DNA from: Arachidicoccus sp.
GTDB taxonomy: Bacteria; Bacteroidota; Bacteroidia; Chitinophagales; Chitinophagaceae
Length of the DNA: 64,000 nucleotides
Assembly: GCA_028283605.1 (NCBI GenBank)
Contig: JAPWKH010000011.1
Location: 1 to 64,000 of the forward strand
Direction: 5' to 3'
Made by a program: the position numbers and the translations under genes. The notes below the pieces were generated by a model. The model made no database searches, was not told the DNA's origin, and was given only the letters and a program-made list of their open reading frames with translations. The number at the start of each line of letters is the position of its first letter. Positions within the stretch are counted from its first letter, which is position 1. Of the stretch, positions 8,795-18,678 are shown in pieces.

Positions 8795-10435
8795 ATGGCA
8801 GAAGTAATTAAAATGCCGCGATTAAGCGATACAATGACCGAAGGTGTAATTGCAGCATGGCACAAAAAAGTGGGTGACCCTGTGAAAAAAGGAGATTTAT
8901 TGGCTGAAATCGAAACCGATAAAGCAACGATGGAATTAGAAAGTTATAAAGACGGAACTATTTTATATCTTGGCGGAGATAATGGCAGTAAATTACAAGT
9001 AGATGATTTATTGGCAATTGTTGGAAATCAAGGAGAAGACGTAAGCAGTTTGATAAATGGAAACGGCACTGCACAAAACTCTGCCAAAATTGAAGAACCC
9101 AAACCTGCGGAAAAGCCGACTGTAGCTGCAACTGATACAAAACCATCGATTGATATATCCAAAATGGACGAAGTGGTATTAATGCCACGTTTGAGCGATA
9201 CAATGACGGAAGGCGTAATTGCTTCCTGGCAAAAAAATGTGGGCGATGATGTGAAGAAAGGTGACATCCTTGCTGAAATAGAGACCGATAAGGCAACGAT
9301 GGAATTGGAAAGCTATAAAAACGGAAAGCTACTATACCAGGGAGCGAAAGCCGGAGAAAAAATTGCAGTAAACGATTTATTGGCTATCATAGGAAATGAC
9401 GGAGTGGATGTAAATGCAATTGTTGCTGCAGCGAAATCCGGTGGAAGCCCTGCAAGTGAAGCTGCTCCTGCAAAAGAAGAAGCTGTTGTAGAAAGCAAGC
9501 CGGCAGATAACCAATCACAAACAATAGAAAATCAAGTAGTAAACGAAGGCAGAATATTTGCTTCGCCATTGGCTAAAAAAATTGCAAGCGAAAAAGGTGT
9601 CGATCTTAAATATGTAAAAGGAAGCGGCGATAACGGAAGAATTGTAAAAGCAGATGTGGAGAACTTTAAGCCAGGAAGTCAGGAAGTCAAGAAGTCTGAA
9701 GCCGCAGCAACTGTTGCGCAAAGTGCGTCTGTTGCGGCACAATCATTCGGAGAAGTTTCTTATGATGAAGTTCCCGTAACGCAAATGCGTAAAACCATTG
9801 CACGCAGATTGTCGGAAAGTTTGTTTACTGCACCGCATTTCTATGTTACTATGTCTATCAACATGGATGCAGCAGTTGCGGCACGTCCTATATTGAATAA
9901 AGACGGCAAAGCAAAAATCAGTTTTAATGATATTGTTTTAAAAGCGGTTGCCGTTGCGTTGAAACAACATCCGGCAGTAAATAGCAGTTGGCTTGGAGAT
10001 AAAATTCGCGTTAATCACCACGTAAATATTGGTGTAGCAGTTGCGGTCGAAGACGGATTGCTTGTTCCTGTAGTGCGCTTCGCAGATACAAAATCATTGA
10101 CACAGATTTCAGCGGAAGTAAAAACATTTGCGCAGAAAGCAAAAGATAAAAAATTGCAACCATCCGATTGGGAAGGAAGCACATTTACAATAAGCAATTT
10201 GGGAATGTTCGGTGTTGATGAATTTACGGCAATCATCAATCCACCGGATGCGTGTATTCTTGCGGTTGGTGGCATTTCGCAAGAACCTATTGTAAAAGGC
10301 GGACAAATTGTTCCGGGCAATATTATGAAAGTAACATTGAGCGCTGATCATCGCGTGGTGGATGGAGCAACAGCCGCAGCATTCCTCCAAACGCTCAAAG
10401 GCTTGCTGGAAGAACCTTTGAGGTTGTTACTTTGA
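8795..10435 (+). CDS. pdhC: Pyruvate dehydrogenase complex E2 (dihydrolipoamide acetyltransferase), two lipoyl domains
   Basis: 546 residues. Lipoyl domain 1 covers about residues 1-76 with ETDKATMELES (lipoyl Lys43). Lipoyl domain 2 is at about 127-205 with the same motif. Alanine/proline-rich linkers separate these from the E1/E3-binding domain (SPLAKKIASEKGVDL, GSGDNGRIVKADVE). The catalytic domain occupies roughly 320-546 and ends with the active-site motif ADHRVVDGA (His and Asp). E2 transfers the acetyl group from the lipoyl arm to CoA. One linker contains near-repeats of AAGTCAGG (about 9674-9700) that resemble intergenic repeats. E1 and E3 genes are not in the window. Confidence 0.95.
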   Translation: MAEVIKMPRLSDTMTEGVIAAWHKKVGDPVKKGDLLAEIETDKATMELESYKDGTILYLGGDNGSKLQVDDLLAIVGNQGEDVSSLINGNGTAQNSAKIEEPKPAEKPTVAATDTKPSIDISKMDEVVLMPRLSDTMTEGVIASWQKNVGDDVKKGDILAEIETDKATMELESYKNGKLLYQGAKAGEKIAVNDLLAIIGNDGVDVNAIVAAAKSGGSPASEAAPAKEEAVVESKPADNQSQTIENQVVNEGRIFASPLAKKIASEKGVDLKYVKGSGDNGRIVKADVENFKPGSQEVKKSEAAATVAQSASVAAQSFGEVSYDEVPVTQMRKTIARRLSESLFTAPHFYVTMSINMDAAVAARPILNKDGKAKISFNDIVLKAVAVALKQHPAVNSSWLGDKIRVNHHVNIGVAVAVEDGLLVPVVRFADTKSLTQISAEVKTFAQKAKDKKLQPSDWEGSTFTISNLGMFGVDEFTAIINPPDACILAVGGISQEPIVKGGQIVPGNIMKVTLSADHRVVDGATAAAFLQTLKGLLEEPLRLLL

Positions 10436-10490
10436 TTTAAGATTTATGATGTCTGATTTATGATTTGATATCTAATAATTTGATTTGAAT
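10436..10490. repeat. Short AT-rich tandem-like repeat (GATTTATGAT units)
   Basis: Repeated GATTTATGAT/GATTTGAT units fill the gap between the E2 gene and the next gene. Similar low-complexity spacers recur between other genes of this window (for example at 18640-18690, 20690-20716 and 24770-24850). Confidence 0.5.
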
Positions 10491-10994
10491 ATGAAACGAT
10501 TGCTTTTTTTCATCTATTTATTCTCATCGTTCAAATTAAATGCGCAGTCAAAGTATATCGGACATTATCATGATTTTTTCGGAAGTTTTGTTGATATAAA
10601 TACCGATTCAACATTTGAATATACTTATCATTTTGATTTATCGGGAAGTTGGACAAAAGGAAAATGGAGTGTAAATAACGATACACTTTATTTCAAAATG
10701 ATTCCTGTTTATGATACTTTAAACTATATTGATTCATTTACAAAATCACATATAGTTAAGTTAGTTTTATCCGGTGATGAAAAGTCTAATACAATTACTT
10801 ATGACGAATCAGCCATCAATGGGCTTTCAAGTGATGGACAAAATTATTGTTCATATCCAATGGAATTATTCTATAAAGATGACAAACTTTTTTCAATAGA
10901 GAAAAATGGGAAACTTCTTAAAAGGAAAGTAAAAAGGTTTTGGTCAAAAGAGAAATTTGTTCCTTGGTTTGTGAAAAAGAAAGATAAAAATTAA
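10491..10994 (+). CDS. Exported protein of unknown function
   Basis: 167 residues from the ATG at 10491; a TTG start at 10485 is possible but unlikely. The N-terminus is a signal peptide (KRLLFFIYLFSSFKLNA, cleavage before QSKY). The mature part (YIGHYHDFFGSFVDIN, GSWTKGKWSVNNDTLYF) has the alternating pattern of a small beta-barrel, as in lipocalin-like proteins of Bacteroidota that compare a value against a threshold structure, but I do not recognise the family. The C-terminus is Lys-rich. It is followed 24 bases later by the DUF6580-type membrane protein. Confidence 0.65.
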   Translation: MKRLLFFIYLFSSFKLNAQSKYIGHYHDFFGSFVDINTDSTFEYTYHFDLSGSWTKGKWSVNNDTLYFKMIPVYDTLNYIDSFTKSHIVKLVLSGDEKSNTITYDESAINGLSSDGQNYCSYPMELFYKDDKLFSIEKNGKLLKRKVKRFWSKEKFVPWFVKKKDKN

Positions 10995-11018
10995 ATTTGT
11001 CATTATAAAATTGACATT

Positions 11019-11600
11019 ATGAAATCATCCAATAAAATCATCATTAGCGTTGCTGCATTAATTATTATTGCGGTGGCGTATCGTTTTATTCCTTTGCCCA
11101 AAGGTGTTTACGGTTTTACACCGATGTTTGCCATGGCGATTTTCGGCGGGGCAATTTTCAGAAAAGATAAAAAATTCGCTTTTATTCTCCCTTTGGCAGC
11201 AATGTTTCTGTCTGATATTATTTTTCAAATTCTCTACAAAGCAGGAAAATCAAGCATTGCAGGATTTTACGAAGGCCAATGGCTGAATTATATTTTGTAT
11301 GCAATCACTGTTTGCGTAGGATTTTTTATCAAGAGAATTAATGTTATAAATGTTACGCTTGCTGCAATTGCCGCGCCTACATTATTTTATATTCTATCTA
11401 ATTTTTCTTATTGGGCTGTTTCGCAACACTTTTACAACGAGCATAATACTTTAGCAGTATCAATGCAGGATTATATTAATGGTTTGCCTTTTTATATTCC
11501 TTGGAGCATAGTTTCAACTATTCTTTATTCAGGTATTTTATTCTGTGCGTTTTACGGAGGGCAAAGTTTTTCCGTAAAAAAAGTTGCTGTTTCCCATTAA
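11019..11600 (+). CDS. DUF6580-type integral membrane protein (ECF transporter S-component-like)
   Basis: 193 residues with about five or six hydrophobic helices: near residues 7-23, 32-48, 54-73, 88-106, 112-132 and 160-183. The RFIPLPKGVYGFTPMFAMAI and GGAIFRKDKKFAFILPLAA segments match the DUF6580 pattern, a family distantly like the substrate-binding (S) components of energy-coupling vitamin transporters. No transporter ATPase is nearby. Substrate unknown. The start ATG is 24 bases after the preceding gene's stop. Confidence 0.7.
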   Translation: MKSSNKIIISVAALIIIAVAYRFIPLPKGVYGFTPMFAMAIFGGAIFRKDKKFAFILPLAAMFLSDIIFQILYKAGKSSIAGFYEGQWLNYILYAITVCVGFFIKRINVINVTLAAIAAPTLFYILSNFSYWAVSQHFYNEHNTLAVSMQDYINGLPFYIPWSIVSTILYSGILFCAFYGGQSFSVKKVAVSH

Positions 11601-11610
11601 AACACGGAGC

Positions 11611-11672
11611 ACGCAGATTTTTTATGATGATTCAAAATTGATATTACAAATCAAAGATAAAGTCATCTGCGT
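11611..11672. repeat. Inverted repeat between convergent genes
   Basis: ACGCAGAT at 11611-11618 and ATCTGCGT at 11665-11672 flank a 46-base AT-rich interior in the gap between two convergent genes. It may form a bidirectional terminator or be a remnant of an intergenic repeat family. Confidence 0.45.
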
Positions 11673-11682
11673 TCTACTCTCA

Positions 11683-12117
11683 TTAAGAAGTATGATCTAC
11701 CACTATCAGCCATTTGCCATTAATCTTTTTGAATAATAAAGTGTAATGGCCGCCGATTGTTGATTTGTCGTCATGTGTAATTTTCCATGCACCAATTACG
11801 AAAGCTGAAGTATTGGATAAAAGATCGATCTTAATATCAGAAAATTCTAATTCTCCCATTGTTTGCTTTGTAGGATATGATTTCTTATAGCGCTCTAAAG
11901 TGTTTTGCCAGCCATAAACAATTTCTTTGCCTGCAAATTGTAGGCTGTCATTTTCCCAATAACCTTGCATAAAAGCATCTACATCACCTTTGTTCCATGC
12001 ATCTTGTTGCATGTGCATTGTCTCCAAAATTGCTTGTTTATCTTTTATATTTTTTTGAGAAAAAGTACTGGATAAAGAGCCGTAAAACAACACTGCTAAT
12101 AAAATAATTTTTTTCAT
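11683..12117 (-). CDS. Exported NTF2/SnoaL-like (DUF4440) protein
   Basis: 144 residues: signal peptide (KKIILLAVLFYGSLSSTFS), then a DUF4440/YybH-type cone fold. Features are IKDKQAILETMHMQQDAWNKGD at the start, FMQGYWENDSLQF, the ITHDD-STIGGHYTLLFKK strand pair, and a C-terminal GKWLIVVDHTS. In this superfamily the pocket is used for ligand binding or simple catalysis, often without known substrates. The protein is probably periplasmic. It converges with the DUF6580 gene. Confidence 0.8.
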   Translation of the reverse strand: MKKIILLAVLFYGSLSSTFSQKNIKDKQAILETMHMQQDAWNKGDVDAFMQGYWENDSLQFAGKEIVYGWQNTLERYKKSYPTKQTMGELEFSDIKIDLLSNTSAFVIGAWKITHDDKSTIGGHYTLLFKKINGKWLIVVDHTS

Positions 12118-12207
12118 TGTAGTTCATTATTATCTTTTAAAGTTCAATACATTTTATCTAAAAACAAAGAATGCATTACTTAATATTTTTCTCTTTCATA
12201 AAATAAG

Positions 12208-12215
12208 TATTTTTG
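12208..12215 (+). promoter_or_regulatory. Bacteroidota-type -7 promoter element
   Basis: TATTTTTG matches TAnnTTTG, 26 bases before the start codon at 12242, implying a leader of about 20 bases. Confidence 0.5.
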
Positions 12216-12241
12216 TAAATCTTATTCTATCAAAATTCATT

Positions 12242-13669
12242 ATGGGCACGATATACGACAAGAAACTCGCAACCAAACAAAAGGCTCTTTTTATTAATCT
12301 TGATAAAGCTATTTATGGATCTTTTGCCGAAATAGGAGCGGGGCAGGATGTTGCAGGTAATTTTTTTAAGGCCGGCGGTGCATCGGGTACAATAGCCAAA
12401 ACCATGTCTGCCTACGATATGATTTATTCTGATGCCATTTATGGCGTATCTCCCGACAAGAGATATGTGAGCGAAACAAGGCTACTGTCCATGCTCAATC
12501 ATGAATATGGTTTGCTGATTGAAAGATTAGCCGATAAGCGCGGCGATACTACAAAATTTTTTGCATTTTCAGATACCATATCTGCACTCAATTATAAAAA
12601 AACCAATGACGCGCACGGTTGGTTAGGATTAAGATTTCAGCTGGAGCCTAATGGAGAGTATAACGACGTAATTATTCATGTAAAATTATTGGATAATGAG
12701 AACACGCTTCAGCAACAAGCTGTAGGAGTTTTAGGCGTTAATCTGATGTATGCATGTTTTAATTATTATGCTGATTCTTCCATATTCGTACAATCGTTAA
12801 TGGATGATCTTACGACTGATAGAATACAAATTGACATGATACGGTTTGAAGGGCCGGATTTTAAACATGTCGATAACAGGATTATGAGCTTGCGTTTGGT
12901 AAAGTATGGTTTTTCTGATGCGGCCGTTTTTGGGTCTGACGGTAAAAACTTGCCGCCGAGCGATGCGCTTTATAAAAAAAATATTGTAGTAATACGCGGC
13001 CGTTTCCGGCCAATGGTAAATGTGCATATGGATATGCTTTCGAATGGTGTAAAACAGTTCATGGAAGAGCCGGGTGTTGATAAGAATAATTTATTGGTTA
13101 TCGCCGAACTTACTTTACAAGCATTAAAAGAACGAAATGCCGGTGCGGATGAGGATATTGATGAAAATGATTTTTTGGACAGGGTAGATATTCTTTGCTC
13201 TATGGGGCAGATGGTAATGATATCCAATTTTCACGAGTACTATAAGTTAGTTGCTTATCTATCCAAAATTACAAGGCTGCAAATGGGAATGGTGCTTGGT
13301 TATCCTAACCTCGAATATATTTTCTCTGAAGAACATTATAAAGATTTACCCGGTGGAATCTTGGAATCTTTTGCTACCTTATTCAGCCGTAAAGTGAAAC
13401 TTTTTATTTATCCTACTTTAAGAAACGGCGTGATTCTAAATTGTCTTCGTTTTTTCCCGCCACCGCATTTGATAGATTTATACAGATATTTAATTGCTAA
13501 TAACAAGATTGAAGATATAACGCATTTTAATGAAGCCAACCTACAAATTTCCACCGATGCAGTATTAAATATGATTAAAGAAGGACAGCAGGGATGGGAA
13601 AAATTAGTACCTCCGGAAGTGGCCGCTATCATCAAGGAAAGAAGCTTGTTTGGCTATTCAAAGAAATAA
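12242..13669 (+). CDS. Conserved cytosolic protein of unknown function, Bacteroidota type
   Basis: 475 residues, no signal peptide or membrane segment. It starts KKLATKQKALFINLDKAIYG and continues with SFAEIGAGQDVAGNFFKAGG, a GTIAKTMSAYDMIYSDAIYG stretch and an acidic DEDIDENDFLDRVD region. I recognise the pattern as a protein conserved in Bacteroidota and some other phyla, full-length here, but I cannot assign a reaction. The GAGQDVAGNFFKAGGASG glycine-rich region could be a nucleotide-binding loop; that is speculation. It has its own promoter and converges with nuoN. Confidence 0.75.
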   Translation: MGTIYDKKLATKQKALFINLDKAIYGSFAEIGAGQDVAGNFFKAGGASGTIAKTMSAYDMIYSDAIYGVSPDKRYVSETRLLSMLNHEYGLLIERLADKRGDTTKFFAFSDTISALNYKKTNDAHGWLGLRFQLEPNGEYNDVIIHVKLLDNENTLQQQAVGVLGVNLMYACFNYYADSSIFVQSLMDDLTTDRIQIDMIRFEGPDFKHVDNRIMSLRLVKYGFSDAAVFGSDGKNLPPSDALYKKNIVVIRGRFRPMVNVHMDMLSNGVKQFMEEPGVDKNNLLVIAELTLQALKERNAGADEDIDENDFLDRVDILCSMGQMVMISNFHEYYKLVAYLSKITRLQMGMVLGYPNLEYIFSEEHYKDLPGGILESFATLFSRKVKLFIYPTLRNGVILNCLRFFPPPHLIDLYRYLIANNKIEDITHFNEANLQISTDAVLNMIKEGQQGWEKLVPPEVAAIIKERSLFGYSKK

Positions 13670-13691
13670 GAATAGGAGCGAAGAAGGCCCT

Positions 13692-15095
13692 TTAAAAATA
13701 TAAATAATTCAATATTGTTTGTGGGAATACACCTACAAGTATTACCAATATTGCCAATACAATTACTCCTATCGTAAAAGGCTTACTTATTTCGTATTGA
13801 AATTCGGTAGTTCCTTCTTTAAAGTACATTGATTGTATTACACGGAAATAATAATAAGCACTGATGGCGGCAAATATTACACCTGCAATCACCAGCCATA
13901 AATAGCCTTTTACTTCAACCGCGGAAGACAGCATGTAATATTTAGCAAAGAAGCCTGCCGTTAAAGGTATTCCTGCTAAGGAGAGCAAGAATATCACATT
14001 TGCAAACGCTAATGCAGGATGAGTTTTCGCAAGTCCGTTGTAGCCATCCAACGTTACATCGCTCATTTTAGAGAGTATGGCAAAAATGCCGATGGTTGCA
14101 AAACTGTAAGCAACAGCATATAAAAGAAAACCTTCTTTGGAAACATCATTCATACTGAACAAAGCAAAGAGCATAAAGCCTGCTTGTGCAATGGAAGAAT
14201 ATGCCAACATACGTTTTACGCTTCTTTGAAAAATTGCCGTGATGTTACCGAATATCAAAGTTGCAATAATAATGATGGCAAATATAAAGTGCCAGTCTAT
14301 GCCAAATGTATTGTTGTAATCTACATTGGTTTGCTCCGCACGTGCAGATAAGAATCTTATAAAACCGATAAATCCGCCAATTTTGATGATAGTTGCCATG
14401 AAAGACGTAAACACACTTGGCGCACCATCATACACATCGGGCGTCCAAAAATGAAACGGCGCGGCAGAAACTTTAAAGCATAAAGAAGCCACCATCAGCA
14501 ACATACCTGTAACCTCCAGAAAGGAAATATTACCACCATGAACATTCACGATCTTAGCAATATCAAAAGTTTCTGTACCTCCGTAGATCAAAGCAATTCC
14601 CATAAGCATCAACCCTGTAGAAAATGAACCCATCAGAAAATATTTCAGAGAAGCTTCATTGCTTATTAAACTCATCTTTTGAGAACCGGTTAATATATAC
14701 AACGGAATGGACATGATTTCTATTCCAAGAAACAGTGTGAGTAAATTGCTGAAAGAAGTAAGTATAAATATGCCGCAAAGCGAAAATATAATCAATGCAA
14801 AATATTCCGCTACATGTTCGCCCACATGCTCTATTTCTGATGATGAAAGGAAGAAATAAATAATAACGGAAACTATAATCAATGAATTTAAATACAAGCC
14901 AAACCTGTCGAACGATAACATGCCATACAATGGAAATGTAAAAAAGGAATGTGAATAGGTTTCAATGATATTGGCTATCAGCAATATTATCAAACCAATA
15001 AATGCAACAACTTTGTAAGATTTTTTATTCTTAACAAATGCGCTGCAAAACATCATTATCACACCCAGAATTGCTGACAATATAATCGCGTTCAT
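13692..15095 (-). CDS. nuoN: NADH-quinone oxidoreductase subunit N
   Basis: 467 residues, about 14 transmembrane helices. It is an antiporter-like proton-pumping subunit of the complex I membrane arm, with the family's conserved lysine-bearing helices: FLGIEIMSIPLYILTG, ASLKYFLMGSFSTGLML, KVSAAPFHFWTPDVYDGAP and RSVKRMLAYSSIAQAGF. The C-terminus ends in a helix (VLAILVILVGVFPQTILNYL). It is the last gene of the operon, 119 bases after nuoM, and converges with the unknown gene at 12242. Confidence 0.96.
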   Translation of the reverse strand: MNAIILSAILGVIMMFCSAFVKNKKSYKVVAFIGLIILLIANIIETYSHSFFTFPLYGMLSFDRFGLYLNSLIIVSVIIYFFLSSSEIEHVGEHVAEYFALIIFSLCGIFILTSFSNLLTLFLGIEIMSIPLYILTGSQKMSLISNEASLKYFLMGSFSTGLMLMGIALIYGGTETFDIAKIVNVHGGNISFLEVTGMLLMVASLCFKVSAAPFHFWTPDVYDGAPSVFTSFMATIIKIGGFIGFIRFLSARAEQTNVDYNNTFGIDWHFIFAIIIIATLIFGNITAIFQRSVKRMLAYSSIAQAGFMLFALFSMNDVSKEGFLLYAVAYSFATIGIFAILSKMSDVTLDGYNGLAKTHPALAFANVIFLLSLAGIPLTAGFFAKYYMLSSAVEVKGYLWLVIAGVIFAAISAYYYFRVIQSMYFKEGTTEFQYEISKPFTIGVIVLAILVILVGVFPQTILNYLYF

Positions 15096-15214
15096 AATAT
15101 ATATTAATTCAAATTTTTTATTCTAATCCATCTTTGCCGCAATGACGTGTGTGGGTTTCAATTTTTCACAATTATTTTTTATTGGTTAATATCCCACAAA
15201 TCATCGTTCAGAAA

Positions 15215-16633
15215 TTATTTTAAAATCGCATTCACCGTATCTTGTGTCAATTGCAATATCGGATGCGGATATACACCTAAAACTATTACCAACATTACAA
15301 TTACAGCCAAAGTATAATTTACAAAACTGCCTGCTTCGCTTGCATTTTCAGTATGTGCCGTAGTTTCTCCGTAAAACATTTTCGCCATAGCGCCCAAACT
15401 GTATACTGCTACCAGTATGATGCTGATTAACGGAATAACGGCAGCCCATATATTATAACGGAACAATCCGTTGAACATCAAAAATTCACCGATAAACGCA
15501 TTGGTTAAAGGAAGTGATATATTTGCCAAAGTCATTATCATAAACATTGTTGCAAGCACCGGAGCTTTTATAGCCAAACCGCCAAGTTCGCTCAGCTTGC
15601 GTGTTCCCGTTTGTTGTTCTATCGCATTCGCAACAATCCACAAACCTATAACGTTGATACCGTGATTGAACATTTGTATCATCACGCCTTGCCAGCCAAT
15701 TTCTTGCAAGGAAAAAATAGCGGCGCACATCAAACCGATATGTGCAATAGATGAATAAGCTATTAATCTTTTTATATCATCTTGTTTAATTGCAATCAGC
15801 GAAGCATACAAAATACCGATGACAGAAAGTATAATTACCAAATGACTGAAATGTTTTACAGCTTCCGGAAATATCGGAACCACAAAACGAATAGTTGCAT
15901 ACAAGCCCATCTTTACCATTACACCGCTTAATATCATCGTTGTTGGCGTAGGAGATTGTTCGTAAGCATCCGGCTGCCATGTGTGCAAAGGAAATATCGG
16001 CATCTTAATGGCAAACGCTATAAAAAATAAAAAGAATACAAGATCTTGCTGATTGCCGGCTAAATGCAAATTATAAAATGCCTGTATGGAAAAATCTTTA
16101 TTCGGCATTTGAAAATACAAATACATAATGCCCACAAGCATCAGCAATGAACCGATAAAAGTATAAACGAAAAATTTGAATGTAACAGGAATCCTTCTTT
16201 CACCGCCGTATTGAGAAGAAATAAAGTAAACAGGAATTAATGCAAGTTCCCAAAAGAAATAAAATAATAAAACATCATTCGCCAAAAATACGCCCATCAA
16301 TCCTGCCATTGTCAGGAACATTAAACCGTAAAAATTATTGGGTTTGGAATAATGATTATCTATTGTAGAAGTGAAAACCAATGGAAATGACAGCGCAGTA
16401 AGCACGCAAAGCATCTTAGACATGCCATCGAGCGATAAGGAAAAATTACTGTTCAGTTGCGGAAGCCAAGGAAGGCTTACACTTAAAGTATGATTACATG
16501 ATGTTGCATACAGCGTAAGCAGAAACACAATTGCCGAAGCCACAATCGAAAACCCTTTTACAGACTTATCGTCTTTAACGAAAAACGAAATCAATCCTGC
16601 GACTAACGGAATAATAATAAATAATGCTATCAT
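15215..16633 (-). CDS. nuoM: NADH-quinone oxidoreductase subunit M
   Basis: 472 residues, about 14 membrane helices, antiporter-like. Diagnostic pieces are FYFFWELALIPVYFI, with the Glu needed for proton transfer; AFAIKMPIFPLHTWQPDAYE; MVKMGLYATIRF; and the KQDDIKRLIAYSSIAHIGLM segment. It pumps protons in complex I. nuoL lies 29 bases upstream in the same operon. Confidence 0.96.
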   Translation of the reverse strand: MIALFIIIPLVAGLISFFVKDDKSVKGFSIVASAIVFLLTLYATSCNHTLSVSLPWLPQLNSNFSLSLDGMSKMLCVLTALSFPLVFTSTIDNHYSKPNNFYGLMFLTMAGLMGVFLANDVLLFYFFWELALIPVYFISSQYGGERRIPVTFKFFVYTFIGSLLMLVGIMYLYFQMPNKDFSIQAFYNLHLAGNQQDLVFFLFFIAFAIKMPIFPLHTWQPDAYEQSPTPTTMILSGVMVKMGLYATIRFVVPIFPEAVKHFSHLVIILSVIGILYASLIAIKQDDIKRLIAYSSIAHIGLMCAAIFSLQEIGWQGVMIQMFNHGINVIGLWIVANAIEQQTGTRKLSELGGLAIKAPVLATMFMIMTLANISLPLTNAFIGEFLMFNGLFRYNIWAAVIPLISIILVAVYSLGAMAKMFYGETTAHTENASEAGSFVNYTLAVIVMLVIVLGVYPHPILQLTQDTVNAILK

Positions 16634-16662
16634 ATCGAATATATAATCTTCTCTTAACTGAA

Positions 16663-18591
16663 CTATTTGAAAATCTTACCGAAAAAATAAATGATATAAC
16701 CTTGATTCCAATACAATAAAAATAATATGACAAATGAAAAAACCATCAGCAAAATATATCCGCCTACATAACCGCTTTGCACCAACCGTATTTTGCGCGA
16801 TGAATATTGTAAGAATTTTCCTACGCCATTCACGATACCATCGATGAAAGATTTTTCCACCACATTTTTTAGAAATGCGGCGAATGCCAATAAAGGCGAA
16901 ACAATAACGGCATTATACAATTCATCTACATACCATTTATTTTCCAGCACTTTTGCCAAGCCTGTAGTTTCTTTATTTTCATACTTGTATTTGGAAAATT
17001 TAGTCCATGCCCAAACGATCGAAACAAGAATTAAAACTGTAGAAATAACCATTAATATTATTTCTGTTGTATGGCTTAATTCATTCAAATGTTGCAAAGG
17101 TTTGGATGCTGCAAAAATCGGCGATAAGAAATTTTCAAGTGCATTGGCATTCGGTGCAAATACTTCCGGAATACCGAGAAAACCTGCAACCACAGCCAGA
17201 ATTGCTAAAACAATTAAAGGAAAAGTCATCGCGGAAGGGCTTTCATGTAAATGATGTTCCTGCTCATGTGTTCCTCTGAAACTTCCAAGGAAAGTCATCG
17301 CATAAATACGGAACATATAAAAGGCTGTGAGCAATGCACCGAATAATCCGAAATAATACAACACCGGATTGCTTGCATAAGCCGCAGCTAAAATTTCATC
17401 TTTCGAAAAGAAGCCCGAAAACGGCGGCACGCCTGCAATTGCGAAGCAAGCTAATAAAAATGTGATATGCGTAATTGGCATAAATTTTTTCAGTCCGCCC
17501 ATTTTTCTGGAATCCTGTTCGCCGCCCATCGCATGAATCACAGAACCTGCGCCAAGGAATAATAATGCTTTGAAGAATGCGTGCGTCATTACATGAAAAA
17601 TAGCGCCGCCATAAGAGCCAACGCCAAGACCTAAAAACATATAACCTAATTGACTTACTGTAGAATAAGCCAATACTTTTTTAATATCATTTTGCTGCAC
17701 GGCAATTGTAGCTGCAAACACAGCCGTTGCTACGCCGATGATAGCAATTATTTGATTTGTGCAAGGCGCTAAGACATATAATAAATTGCTGCGTGCAATC
17801 ATGTAGATGCCTGCCGTTACCATCGTTGCTGCATGTATCAATGCGGAAACCGGCGTAGGGCCTGCCATTGCATCGGGCAACCATGTGTATAAAGGAATTT
17901 GTGCGCTCTTGCCGGTTGCACCTACAAATAACAATAATGTAATTGCCGTAATTTCTTTAGGTGTGAATTTTGCAAGTGATGCCTGCGTAAAAACTTCGCT
18001 ATAAGTAAGCGTTCCTAATTTGGATAGAATCCAAAACAAAGCAATCAAAAATCCGAAATCGCCTATGCGGTTCATCACAAAGGCTTTCTTGGCAGCATAC
18101 GTATAATTAGTATTTTTAAACCAATAACCGATTAATAAATAAGAACACAATCCTACGCCCTCCCAGCCGATGAACATGATTAAATAATTCGCGCCCATCA
18201 CGAGCAACAACATCGAGAAAACAAACAGATTGAGATAAGAAAAATATCGTGCAAAATGCGGCGCAGTTTCGTCATGCATGTATGATGTTGAATATACATG
18301 AATTAAAAAACCAACGCCTGTAATGATGAGTAAGAATATAGAAGATAATTGATCTATTTGAAAAGCAAATGGTACTTTGAAACTTGCTACATTAATAAAA
18401 TCAAAATAAGCCGCAACGCCTGTGTTTCCTGCCTTCACATCGAAGAACAATATGAGACTTATAATAAAAGATAGCAGCAATGCTCCGCAACCAACAATTC
18501 CCGTTGCAGTCTTGCTCAGTTGTTTGCGAAATAATCCGTTAATCAAAAATCCGATTAACGGAAATAAAGGTACCAAGTATGCTAAACTCAT
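16663..18591 (-). CDS. nuoL: NADH-quinone oxidoreductase subunit L
   Basis: 642 residues, the expected length. It has the antiporter-like core (FIGWEGVGLCSYLLIGYW, GATGKSAQIPLYTWLPDAMAG, ALIHAATMVTAGIYMIAR, VQQNDIKKVLAYSTVSQLGY), and the C-terminal part carries the long lateral helix plus the final anchoring helix. Three His/Glu-rich residues (THEQEHHLHE, about residue 440) sit in a loop. It is the most distal proton-pumping subunit of complex I. Confidence 0.96.
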   Translation of the reverse strand: MSLAYLVPLFPLIGFLINGLFRKQLSKTATGIVGCGALLLSFIISLILFFDVKAGNTGVAAYFDFINVASFKVPFAFQIDQLSSIFLLIITGVGFLIHVYSTSYMHDETAPHFARYFSYLNLFVFSMLLLVMGANYLIMFIGWEGVGLCSYLLIGYWFKNTNYTYAAKKAFVMNRIGDFGFLIALFWILSKLGTLTYSEVFTQASLAKFTPKEITAITLLLFVGATGKSAQIPLYTWLPDAMAGPTPVSALIHAATMVTAGIYMIARSNLLYVLAPCTNQIIAIIGVATAVFAATIAVQQNDIKKVLAYSTVSQLGYMFLGLGVGSYGGAIFHVMTHAFFKALLFLGAGSVIHAMGGEQDSRKMGGLKKFMPITHITFLLACFAIAGVPPFSGFFSKDEILAAAYASNPVLYYFGLFGALLTAFYMFRIYAMTFLGSFRGTHEQEHHLHESPSAMTFPLIVLAILAVVAGFLGIPEVFAPNANALENFLSPIFAASKPLQHLNELSHTTEIILMVISTVLILVSIVWAWTKFSKYKYENKETTGLAKVLENKWYVDELYNAVIVSPLLAFAAFLKNVVEKSFIDGIVNGVGKFLQYSSRKIRLVQSGYVGGYILLMVFSFVILFLLYWNQGYIIYFFGKIFK

Positions 18592-18678
18592 ATTTCGAAG
18601 TAAAAAGTTCTACGTTTTATGTTATAAGTTATAAGTAATCAGACAATTAATTTTCAACTTATCAAATCTTCAAATTGT

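Noticed and set aside
13001-13230. Open frames opposite the unknown gene at 12242
   Set aside because: They run against a clear long frame and lack start context or coding character.
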